NCBI GenBank assembly: GCA_903930165.1
Contig: CAIYXO010000854.1
Coordinates: 1-5,319, forward strand
From: an uncultured Verrucomicrobiota bacterium
GTDB lineage: Bacteria > Verrucomicrobiota > Verrucomicrobiia > Limisphaerales > UBA9464
Length of the DNA stretch: 5,319 nucleotides
Reading direction: 5' to 3'
Position numbers and translations under genes: made by a program. The notes beneath the pieces are model-generated. The model was not told where the DNA came from. It ran no database searches and saw only the letters and a list, made by a program, of their open reading frames with translations. Below are positions 1-5,319 of the stretch, piece by piece (the stretch's first letter is position 1; the number at the start of each line of letters is the position of its first letter).

Positions 1-1170
1 CACCTGCCCTCCCGGATCCGCACCCACACCTACCTCTACGCCCAGCCGGCCACCCGGAGGCTGCTCCCGGTCCTGTCCCTCGTCACGGCCACCAACAACC
101 TGTACGGCCCGACCGGCATCATGGAGTACAGCCCAAGGAACACGCAGAACCACGGCGTCGCCTGGGAACGGCCGGTGTCCGTGGAATGGATCCGCCCCGA
201 GGACAACGCGGGCTTCACCGTCGACGCAGGCCTCCGCATCGCGGGCGGCGACTACATCCGAGGCTTCTACAACTACCGCTCCACGGCGCTGCCCGAGAGC
301 AAGTACTCGTTCCGCCTCTACTTCCGCGGCGAATACGGAGAGGGCAAACTCGGGTTCCCGGTCTTCCCGGGCACCTCCGTGGATTCCTTCGACACGCTCC
401 ACCTGCGCGCGGGGATGAACGACCACTCCAATCCGCTGCTGAAGGACGAGTTCGTCCGCATGCTCTGCTCGCAGATGGGCCTCGTCGCCAGCCACGGCAC
501 CTTCGTCCACCTCTTCCTCAACGGCGTCTACAAGGGCATCTACAACCCCACCGAACGGGTGAACGAGGACTTCCTCCGCCAGTACCACGGCGGCGGCGAC
601 CTTTGGGACGTCATCGGCGCCCAGAACCAGCTGCTCGGGGGCGACCTCACGGCGTGGAACGCACTGCGCACCGCGGCCCGCCGCGACCTCACCATCACCA
701 CCAACTACCTCGACGTCGCCTCACGGATGGACCTCGGGAACTTCGTCGACTACCTGCTGCCGCACATCTGGTCGGACAACGACGACTGGCCCCACAACAA
801 CACCCGCGCGGCGCGGGAACGGGTCCCAGGAGCGAAGTTCCGTTTCTATCCCTGGGACGCCGAGTTCTCCTTCGGCTCCCACGACGTCACATACGACACC
901 ATCGCCAACACGCTCTCCACCACAAGCCCGCCATGGGGCACGGCGGACTACCAAAACCTGTTCAACGCCCTGAAGCGTTCCCCGGAGTTCAGGCTGCTCT
1001 TCGCCGACCGCGTCCACAGGGCGTTCTTCAACGACGGCCCCTTGACCGACGCACGGATCCGCACCGCCTACGATGGCCTCAAGGGGGGTCTGGCCCCCTC
1101 GATATCGGGTTTCAGCGACGTGATCACCCCCTGGATCACGTCGCGGCGGCGGCATGTGACCAACGCCTTC
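1..1170 (+). other. CotH kinase-like domain (N-terminal edge missing)
   Basis: Residues 1-390 carry the CotH family landmarks in order. These are a GIM…WERPVSVEW strand region, the K101 stretch with the pattern K-x-SFRLYF (the place of the family's conserved basic residue), LRAG at 135-138, the NGVYKGIYN…ER segment at 174-186, then DNDDWPHNN (259-267) and PWDAE (284-288). In CotH kinases the late acidic residues serve catalysis and metal binding. D259/D261 and D286/E288 are my candidates by position, not by alignment. All landmarks are present, so the domain looks intact rather than degenerate. Only the extreme N-terminus is cut by the window edge. Confidence 0.85.
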
Positions 1171-3969
1171 TTCCGCGCCGGCTTCCTGGCATCCTCGAAC
1201 GCCCCCGGACTGAACCGGTCCGGCGGGACCGTCCCGGCCGGTTTCCGGCTCGTGATGACCAACCTCGCCGGTAGCATCTGGTACACCACGAACGGCATCG
1301 ATCCGCGGGTCCCGTTCGCCTCGTCCAACCATGCCACGGCGATCCGCTACGTCGGACCGCTTTCCGTCAGCCGTCCGCTCCGGCTCCTGGTCCGGTCCCT
1401 CAACGGAACCAACTGGAGCGCGCTCGTCGACGCCACATTCACCGTCGGACACGGCGCCGTTCCCATCCGGTTCACGGAGATCATGTACAACCCGCCGGGT
1501 GGCGAGGCCTACGAGTTCCTCGAACTCCAGAACACCGGCGGCGTGCCGGTCGACGTCTCCGGATTCCAGCTCGACGGCGTCGGATTCCGTTTCACGGAGC
1601 CGTTCCCGGCGGTGCCAGCTGGCGGACGCCTCGTGCTGGCGAACGGGCTTCGCACCAACCTCTTCGCGGGCAGGTATCCCACGGTCGCCATCGCCGGCTG
1701 GTTCTCGGGTTCGCTCGCCAACGGCGGCGAACGGCTGGAACTGCTCGACCGGTCGGGCCGGGTGGTCACCTCGGTGGACTACGGCGATTCCGCCCGTTGG
1801 CCCCGCAAGGCCGACGGCGGTGGCACCTCGTTGGAGAACGTACGTCCCGACGCCGATCCCGACAATCCGGCCCACTGGCAGGACGGCCCGGCCGGTGGCA
1901 CCCCCGGCCAGTCGAACTCGCTCCAACCGGCCGTCGCGGTCCGCCTGAACGAGATCCGCGCCAACGGTTCCGCCGACTGGATCGAGCTGCACAACCCCGG
2001 CAACGCCACGGTCGACCTGTCGGGCTGGTCCCTCACCGACGACACCGACCCGCGCCAATACGTCTTCCCGTCCGGGACCCTCCTCGGCGCCGGCGCCCAT
2101 CTGGTCGTCCACTCCTCGTCCTCCACCAACACCGCCACTCCCCGCGCGCCGATCCGGCTGGACCGCTCCGGGGAGACCCTGGTGCTGTTCGACGCCGCCA
2201 CGAACCGCGTGGACGTCGTCCGCTACGGCGGCGTTCCCGAGGGCTTCTCGCTCGGACGCGGCGCGAACCTCGATTGGACGCTCTGCGAGCCGACTCCCGG
2301 ATCGGCCAACGAGTCCGTGACCGCGTTCGGACCCGCTTCCGCCGTCGCCATCAACGAGCTCGAGGCCAACTCCGGCGACGGCAACGACTGGATCGAACTC
2401 CACAACACCTCCCCGCTCCCGGTGGGCATCGAAGGATGGTCGGTCGCCAACACCAACGGCATCGCACCCGTCGGATCCCCCATGTTCATCGGTCCCGGAG
2501 GCTTCATCGTCCTCAAGGCCGACGGCGCGCCCGGCCCGGACCACCTCGACCTCCGGCTCCCGGCCACCGGAGGGTTCGTCACGCTGCTGGACGCCCGTGC
2601 GGGCGAGGTGACCCGCATCACCTATCCCAACCAGATCGCCGACACCGCCTATGCCCGCATCCCGGACGGGACTGGCGCCTTCCAGTCCCTGTCCTTCAGC
2701 GCCACACCCGGCGGCAGCAACCGGGTGGCGGAACTCGGCCGGACGGCACGCCTCTCGGAGTTCCTCGCCCGCGGGGTTTCCGACTGGATCGAGCTGGAGA
2801 ACGCGTCCACGAACCCCCTGCCGATCGGTCCACTCGTCCTGGAGGTCAATCCGCCCGATCTGCCGCCGCTTTCGGCGCCCCTCGGCGGCAGCCGCATCCT
2901 CGCCCCGGCCGAACGCCTCGTGATCCATTGCGGTTCCCTGCCCCAGGGAATCGTCCCGGGCCCCGGTGTCCTGCTCTTTCCCATCCCATTGCCCGACGAC
3001 GGCGCGGTGATCTCCCTCTTCGACGCCTCCGGCCGGATCCTCGACCGCGTGGAATACGGCCCGCAGGTGCCAGGCCGTTCGCTGATCCGGATCCTGCCGA
3101 ACTGGTGGCTCTCGGCCACCAACACCCCCGGAACCTCCAACTCGGTGGTCGCAGACATCGCCGGCGGATCCCAGGTCCGCATCAACGAATGGCTCGCGTC
3201 CGCCGGCGGCACCAACGAGTTCGTGGAGATCCACAACCCGGAGACGCTCCCGGTGAACATCAGCCGCTGGGCGCTCACCGACGACCCGTCGATCCGCGGC
3301 TCCACCAACCGGGTCCTGCCCCCGCAGAGCTACATCCCCGGTTCCGGTTTCGTCCGGTTCCGCCTCGAGGACACCGGACCGGACGTTCCGGGCGCGCCGC
3401 TGAAGTTCCGCTTGAGCGCCCTCGGCGAGACGATCCGCCTCTTCACCGCCACCGGCGGCGTCGTCGACTCCGTGGACTTCCTCGTCCAGGAACCGTGGGT
3501 CTCCGAGGGTCGCTTCCCCGACGGCTCCACCAACATCACGCGCTTTCCCGACGCCATGACCCCGGGCGCGCCCAACCGGGGTCGCCCCGTCGACGCCGAC
3601 GGGGACGGCATTCCAGACGCCTGGGAAACCCAGAACGGTTTCCGTCCGGATTTCGCCGGCGACGCTTCGCTCGATGCGGATGGAGACGGCCTGTCGAACC
3701 TACACGAGTACCTCGCCGGAACGGAACCACGCAACGCCGCCAGCGGGCTCCGCGCAGGCTTCACGACGAGTCCGAGCGGACTGCTCACCCTCAGGTTCCA
3801 GGCCGCGGCCGGACGCACCTATTCCGTGCTCTTCGCCACGTCGCCGACAGGAACCTGGACGCGGCTTTCCGATGTCCCCGAAGGCGAAGGACGGGAAGTC
3901 TCCATGCCGATCCAGATGTTCCTCGCCGAAACCCGGTTCTACCGGATCGTCACCCCAGCCCAGCCCTGA
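1..3969 (+). CDS. Exported CotH kinase-fold protein with chitobiase-like domain, five lamin-tail domains and Ca-binding stretch (5' partial)
   Basis: The frame is open from base 1, so this is a 1322-residue C-terminal part of a longer protein. The first ATG (121) is internal, because CotH-type sequence (WERPVSVEW) surrounds it and family-like residues precede it. Domains by fragment residue: CotH kinase-like, about 1-390, with KYSFRLYF at 101-108, LRAGMND at 135-141, NGVYKGIYNPTERVNEDFL at 173-191, DNDDWPHNN at 259-267 and PWDAEFSFG at 284-292; chitobiase/hexosaminidase C-terminal-like, about 401-482 (IWYTTNGIDPR); five lamin-tail domains, about 486-1195; two DADGDG calcium-type loops at 1198 and 1225; a C-terminal domain ending FYRIVTPAQP. 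Bacillus CotH phosphorylates spore-coat proteins. Activity and substrate here are unknown. The signal peptide would lie upstream of the window. Export is inferred from the domain types. A LOR gene follows after one base. Domain assignment is secure, function is not. Confidence 0.93.
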   Translation, partial: HLPSRIRTHTYLYAQPATRRLLPVLSLVTATNNLYGPTGIMEYSPRNTQNHGVAWERPVSVEWIRPEDNAGFTVDAGLRIAGGDYIRGFYNYRSTALPESKYSFRLYFRGEYGEGKLGFPVFPGTSVDSFDTLHLRAGMNDHSNPLLKDEFVRMLCSQMGLVASHGTFVHLFLNGVYKGIYNPTERVNEDFLRQYHGGGDLWDVIGAQNQLLGGDLTAWNALRTAARRDLTITTNYLDVASRMDLGNFVDYLLPHIWSDNDDWPHNNTRAARERVPGAKFRFYPWDAEFSFGSHDVTYDTIANTLSTTSPPWGTADYQNLFNALKRSPEFRLLFADRVHRAFFNDGPLTDARIRTAYDGLKGGLAPSISGFSDVITPWITSRRRHVTNAFFRAGFLASSNAPGLNRSGGTVPAGFRLVMTNLAGSIWYTTNGIDPRVPFASSNHATAIRYVGPLSVSRPLRLLVRSLNGTNWSALVDATFTVGHGAVPIRFTEIMYNPPGGEAYEFLELQNTGGVPVDVSGFQLDGVGFRFTEPFPAVPAGGRLVLANGLRTNLFAGRYPTVAIAGWFSGSLANGGERLELLDRSGRVVTSVDYGDSARWPRKADGGGTSLENVRPDADPDNPAHWQDGPAGGTPGQSNSLQPAVAVRLNEIRANGSADWIELHNPGNATVDLSGWSLTDDTDPRQYVFPSGTLLGAGAHLVVHSSSSTNTATPRAPIRLDRSGETLVLFDAATNRVDVVRYGGVPEGFSLGRGANLDWTLCEPTPGSANESVTAFGPASAVAINELEANSGDGNDWIELHNTSPLPVGIEGWSVANTNGIAPVGSPMFIGPGGFIVLKADGAPGPDHLDLRLPATGGFVTLLDARAGEVTRITYPNQIADTAYARIPDGTGAFQSLSFSATPGGSNRVAELGRTARLSEFLARGVSDWIELENASTNPLPIGPLVLEVNPPDLPPLSAPLGGSRILAPAERLVIHCGSLPQGIVPGPGVLLFPIPLPDDGAVISLFDASGRILDRVEYGPQVPGRSLIRILPNWWLSATNTPGTSNSVVADIAGGSQVRINEWLASAGGTNEFVEIHNPETLPVNISRWALTDDPSIRGSTNRVLPPQSYIPGSGFVRFRLEDTGPDVPGAPLKFRLSALGETIRLFTATGGVVDSVDFLVQEPWVSEGRFPDGSTNITRFPDAMTPGAPNRGRPVDADGDGIPDAWETQNGFRPDFAGDASLDADGDGLSNLHEYLAGTEPRNAASGLRAGFTTSPSGLLTLRFQAAAGRTYSVLFATSPTGTWTRLSDVPEGEGREVSMPIQMFLAETRFYRIVTPAQP
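1201..1446 (+). other. Chitobiase/beta-hexosaminidase C-terminal-like (Fn3-like) domain
   Basis: Residues about 401-482 include G-S-IWYTTNGIDPR, then a Ser/Asn-rich turn, an A-x-x-Y-x-GPL segment, and a closing RSLNGTNWSALVDATFTV. This matches the pattern of the small beta-sandwich named after the C-terminus of chitobiase: YYTxDGxDPR…YxGP…vkAR…g.WS. It is a common spacer or accessory module in secreted Verrucomicrobiota and Planctomycetota proteins and is not itself catalytic. It sits between the kinase-like domain and the lamin-tail array. Confidence 0.8.
1456..3585 (+). repeat. Tandem array of five lamin-tail (LTD) domains
   Basis: Five divergent Ig-like units of about 130-155 residues follow one another at residues ~486-640, 641-773, 775-909, 910-1050 and 1051-1195. 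Each opens with a short strand ending [NST]E, followed by an [DE]-[WF]-[ILV]-E-[LI]-x-N core: YEFLELQN, DWIELHN, DWIELHN, DWIELEN, EFVEIHN. Units 1, 2, 3 and 5 continue with a [SG]-[GR]-[WF] turn (VSGFQL, LSGWSL, IEGWSV, ISRWAL). Units end in a 'TPG.(S/P)N' signature: GTPGQSN, PTPGSAN, ATPGGSN, NTPGTSN, MTPGAPN. At DNA level the repeats are related but diverged (gactggatcgagctgcacaac-like segments near 1975, 2386 and 2782), so they are old duplications. Bacterial LTDs are thought to mediate surface or protein contacts. Confidence 0.88.
3592..3729 (+). other. Thrombospondin type-3-like calcium-binding stretch
   Basis: Two acidic loops, DADGDGIPDAWE (from residue 1198) and DADGDGLSNLHEYLAGTEP (from 1225), are spaced 27 residues apart. 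The D-x-D-x-D-G-[IL]-x-[DN] pattern with a following W/Y-E segment is the usual form seen near the C-termini of exported Verrucomicrobiota proteins. It likely binds calcium and forms a stiff linker between the lamin-tail array and the last domain. Confidence 0.8.
3745..3966 (+). other. C-terminal FYR-type domain of the CotH protein
   Basis: The last 74 residues (1249-1322) read as short beta strands: LLTLRFQAAAGRTYSVLFA, then TSPTGTWTRLSDV, EGEGREVSMP and the end RFYRIVTPAQP. The pattern of a strand with Y-x-V, a 'sp.g.Wt.l' turn and a closing RFYR[IV] is seen at the C-termini of many secreted Verrucomicrobiota proteins. A sorting or anchoring role is plausible but not established. No membrane helix or arginine cluster of the PEP-CTERM kind is present. 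Confidence 0.65.
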
Positions 3970-3973
3970 CATG
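3967..3973 (+). promoter_or_regulatory. Stop/start junction suggesting translational coupling
   Basis: The TGA of the CotH gene (3967-3969) is followed by a single C and then the ATG of the LOR gene (3971-3973). The preceding 15 bases are C-rich (cagcccagccctgac) and show no Shine-Dalgarno-like purine run. Re-initiation by ribosomes ending the upstream gene is the simplest explanation for translation of the LOR gene. Shine-Dalgarno-free starts are also frequent in some phyla, so coupling is inferred, not shown. Confidence 0.5.
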
Positions 3974-4471
3974 CGCTACCTCATCCGCGAAAAGATCCTC
4001 TGCCTCGGCGACGACTTCTCCATCCGCGACGAAGATGGCCGCGAGAGGTTCTACTTCGACGGCAAGGCGTTCACTCTGTTCCGCGAGCGGATCAACATCC
4101 GCGATGAACACGGCGCCGACGTCGGCTTCGTCCGCCAGAAGATCACCCTGATCCGGAAGGCCTGGGAGATCCACCTGCGTGGCCGCCACGTGGCGACGGT
4201 GAGCAAGGACATCCTCACCCTGCTGCGCTGTTCGTTCACGGTCGACGTGCCCGGCCCCGACGACTACGAGGCCCAGGGCGGTTTCCTGCACCACGACTAC
4301 ACTTTCAGCCACCGTGGCGGCGTGGTGGCCACGGTCTCCAAGAAGTGGCTGTCGATCCGCGACACCTACGCCGTGGACATCGAACCCGGCCAGGACGACC
4401 TGCTGATCCTCGCCAGCGCCGTGGTCATCGACCAGATCTGCCACGATGAGGACGAGAATCCCCATCGCTGA
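3971..4471 (+). CDS. LURP-one-related (LOR/DUF567, YxjI-like) tubby-fold protein
   Basis: This is a complete 166-residue protein, the usual length for bacterial LOR proteins. The ATG at 3971 was chosen because MRYLIREKILCLGDDFSIRDEDG matches the family's N-terminus. An in-frame ATG at 3674 would run through the 3' end of the CotH gene with no family-like sequence. Visible hallmarks are FYFDGKAF (27-34), a CSFTVDVPGPDD segment (87-98), EAQGGFLHHDYTF (100-112), VSKKW (122-126), and the closing DDLLILASAVVIDQICHDE (142-160). Pseudo-repeats (SIRDEDG/NIRDEHG at 17 and 42; VATVSK at 74 and 119) fit a closed beta-barrel of repeated hairpins, as in tubby-like proteins. There is no signal peptide or membrane segment, so it should be cytosolic. 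The family's biochemical role is unsettled; tubby relatives bind phosphoinositides, which bacteria generally lack. It is probably co-transcribed with the CotH gene. Confidence 0.9.
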   Translation: MRYLIREKILCLGDDFSIRDEDGRERFYFDGKAFTLFRERINIRDEHGADVGFVRQKITLIRKAWEIHLRGRHVATVSKDILTLLRCSFTVDVPGPDDYEAQGGFLHHDYTFSHRGGVVATVSKKWLSIRDTYAVDIEPGQDDLLILASAVVIDQICHDEDENPHR

Positions 4472-4504
4472 CGGAAGAACCCAGCTCAACCGCCGAGGGA
4501 CCCC

Positions 4505-4519
4505 GGTCAGGGCTTGACC
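4505..4519. terminator. Weak inverted repeat at the convergent gene ends
   Basis: GGTCA-GGGCT-TGACC forms a perfect 5-bp stem with a 5-base loop. It overlaps the stop codon (tca at 4507-4509) of the minus-strand gene and lies 34 bases past the stop of the LOR gene. There is no T-tract on either side, so it is not a classical intrinsic terminator. It is the only hairpin I found in the 35-base convergent gap and its edges. It may be chance. Confidence 0.2.
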
Positions 4520-5319
4520 CGATAGAATTCATGGGATCCCGAGTCGCCCTCGGGAACCGGCACCTCGATTCCTTCGCCATCCAGGAAGTAGGCATTGGTT
4601 GCAAGACTCCAATCGATGAGGTTTGTAGACCGGACGACTTGAGGCTGGAGGTGCAGTTGAGGACCCAACCGCATCCTGAAGGACCCGGTCCCGTTGGGTA
4701 CCAGACGGAAGTCCGGGGGTGGGAGAACCTCCACGGGTTCGTCGTCGACCGCCGATTCCAGTTCGCCCAGCGCAAGGCGCACGCGGCCGGAGAATCGATC
4801 TCCCGATCTCATCAGGAAAACCTCACTGGGGAAAACACGGGTCAGGAACCCCTCGAATCCAATTCCTGAAATCTCGTTGACCACCATCCTCAGTCCGGCG
4901 GTGCCGTCGAAGACAGCACGCACATGCTGTGAGCCGTCGGAGTCCAACAGCACGCCGGAGCGATTGCTCAGCGTCAGGGCCGCGTGAAGGACCCGGTACT
5001 TGGTGGAACGAAAGTCGGCAGTTCCGTTCATCTCGTCCAGGAACCAAGGCCATTGGGGGTCCACCGGAACCTCCGCCGGACCGGCAGGATTGCGGTACCG
5101 TTGGGCGAGGCCGCCGGCCCGTCCGATATGCCCCCGGGGATAGCTGGACCAGGTCGCTTTGCGATCCCAACGCAGATGGTCGCAATCGGCGACCAGGGAA
5201 AATGCCATTCCCAGCTCCCGGTACCACCAACTGAACTCGGCATTCCATTTCTGGTCATATTCGACATCCAGGTTTCCGACACCATCGAACCGGTAAACCA
5301 GCGTCCCGGTGATTCCAAA
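4507..5319 (-). CDS. Probable glycoside hydrolase family 2 (beta-galactosidase-like) C-terminal part with FYRV tail (5' partial)
   Basis: The frame is open to the window edge, giving 270 residues. The in-frame ATG at 5208 is internal, since its upstream codons continue the same domain (ITGTLVYRFDGVGNLDVEY…WWYRELGMAF). Fragment residues 1-186 resemble the last beta-sandwich (small-chain domain) of LacZ-type enzymes. RELGMAFSL parallels the 'PRiGl.l.L' strand, and LRWDRKATWSSYPRGHIGR parallels 'v.WfGrGP.EnYpDR'. DFRSTKYRVLHAALTL (102-117) followed by GVLLDSDGSQHVRA then precedes a final strand pair. The catalytic barrel lies outside the window, so activity and substrate cannot be judged. Residues 203-270 form an extra domain with STNLIDWS and a FYRVKP end, similar to the tail of the convergent CotH protein. 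Such tails are usual in exported Verrucomicrobiota enzymes. Wobble positions are less GC-rich than in the plus-strand genes. Family assignment is by motif reading only. Confidence 0.72.
   Translation of the reverse strand, partial: FGITGTLVYRFDGVGNLDVEYDQKWNAEFSWWYRELGMAFSLVADCDHLRWDRKATWSSYPRGHIGRAGGLAQRYRNPAGPAEVPVDPQWPWFLDEMNGTADFRSTKYRVLHAALTLSNRSGVLLDSDGSQHVRAVFDGTAGLRMVVNEISGIGFEGFLTRVFPSEVFLMRSGDRFSGRVRLALGELESAVDDEPVEVLPPPDFRLVPNGTGSFRMRLGPQLHLQPQVVRSTNLIDWSLATNAYFLDGEGIEVPVPEGDSGSHEFYRVKP
4510..4713 (-). other. C-terminal FYR-type domain of the GH2-like protein
   Basis: The last 68 residues (fragment 203-270) contain GTGSFRMRLGPQLHLQPQVV, RSTNLIDWSLATN, DGEGIEVPVPEG and the end HEFYRVKP. 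They align in order with the tail of the CotH protein on the opposite strand: strand, 'W' turn, [ED]GEG-x-EV-x-[MV]P, then FYR[IV]. The tail lies beyond the usual end of a GH2 enzyme, so it is an added module. Confidence 0.6.

Noticed and set aside
121..123. ATG as the start of the CotH gene
   Set aside because: The frame is open back to base 1 and the upstream residues (LLPVLSLVTATNNLYGPTGI) fit CotH-type sequence; no ribosome binding site or signal peptide follows this ATG.
721..3234. 837-codon open frame on the minus strand opposite the CotH gene
   Set aside because: It arises because the plus-strand gene is very GC-rich at wobble positions, which removes stops from the antisense frame. 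The product is a low-complexity Gly/Arg/Glu/Val-rich string with no recognisable domain, while the plus strand gives continuous known domains.
3674..3970. N-terminal extension of the LOR gene from an upstream in-frame ATG
   Set aside because: The extra 99 residues would be an out-of-frame reading of the CotH gene's 3' end, and the family N-terminus begins exactly at the ATG at 3971.
1797..4151. 784-codon plus-strand open frame overlapping the CotH and LOR genes
   Set aside because: The translation is Arg/Pro/His-rich, typical of an out-of-frame reading of GC-rich DNA, and it crosses two well-supported genes.
3950..4489. 179-codon minus-strand frame opposite the LOR gene
   Set aside because: It is antisense to a complete, recognisable LOR protein and its Val/Ala/Asp-rich product has no recognisable features.
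5206..5208. Start codon of a complete 233-residue minus-strand gene
   Set aside because: Upstream codons to the window edge are open and carry domain-like sequence, so this methionine is internal to a truncated gene.
1..5319. tRNA, rRNA, CRISPR array, insertion sequence or riboswitch
   Set aside because: No short regular direct repeats, transposase motifs or cloverleaf-like stretches were seen, and nearly all of the window is accounted for by three genes.

Overview
The window is GC-rich, almost fully coding DNA, most likely from a Verrucomicrobiota bacterium (inference). The evidence is a large exported protein joining a CotH-type kinase domain, a chitobiase C-terminal-like domain, a string of lamin-tail domains, a thrombospondin type-3-like calcium-binding stretch and a C-terminal domain ending in 'FYRI'. 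That combination is typical of Verrucomicrobiota and Planctomycetota, and so are glycoside hydrolases with the same kind of tail. The genus cannot be told from this sequence. No RNA gene, insertion sequence, CRISPR array or phage element was seen.

Layout: (1) 1-3969, plus strand: the 3' 1322 codons of the CotH/lamin-tail gene, whose start lies outside the window. (2) 3971-4471, plus strand: a complete 166-residue LURP-one-related (LOR, tubby-like fold) protein, one base after the previous stop and probably translationally coupled to it. (3) 4472-4506: a 35-base convergent gap, with a weak hairpin overlapping the end of the next gene. (4) 4507-5319, minus strand: the C-terminal 270 residues of a probable glycoside hydrolase family 2 (beta-galactosidase-like) enzyme, with its start outside the window.

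The first two genes look like a transcription unit pairing an exported, multi-adhesin-like kinase-fold protein with a small cytosolic LOR protein. The third gene converges on them, is visibly less GC-rich, and probably belongs to a polysaccharide-degradation unit. The two large proteins end in similar roughly 65-residue domains (…GEG.EV..P……FYR[I/V]…), which suggests a shared cell-surface or export-related module. The most interesting points are the CotH-LOR coupling, the five-fold lamin-tail array and the shared tail.
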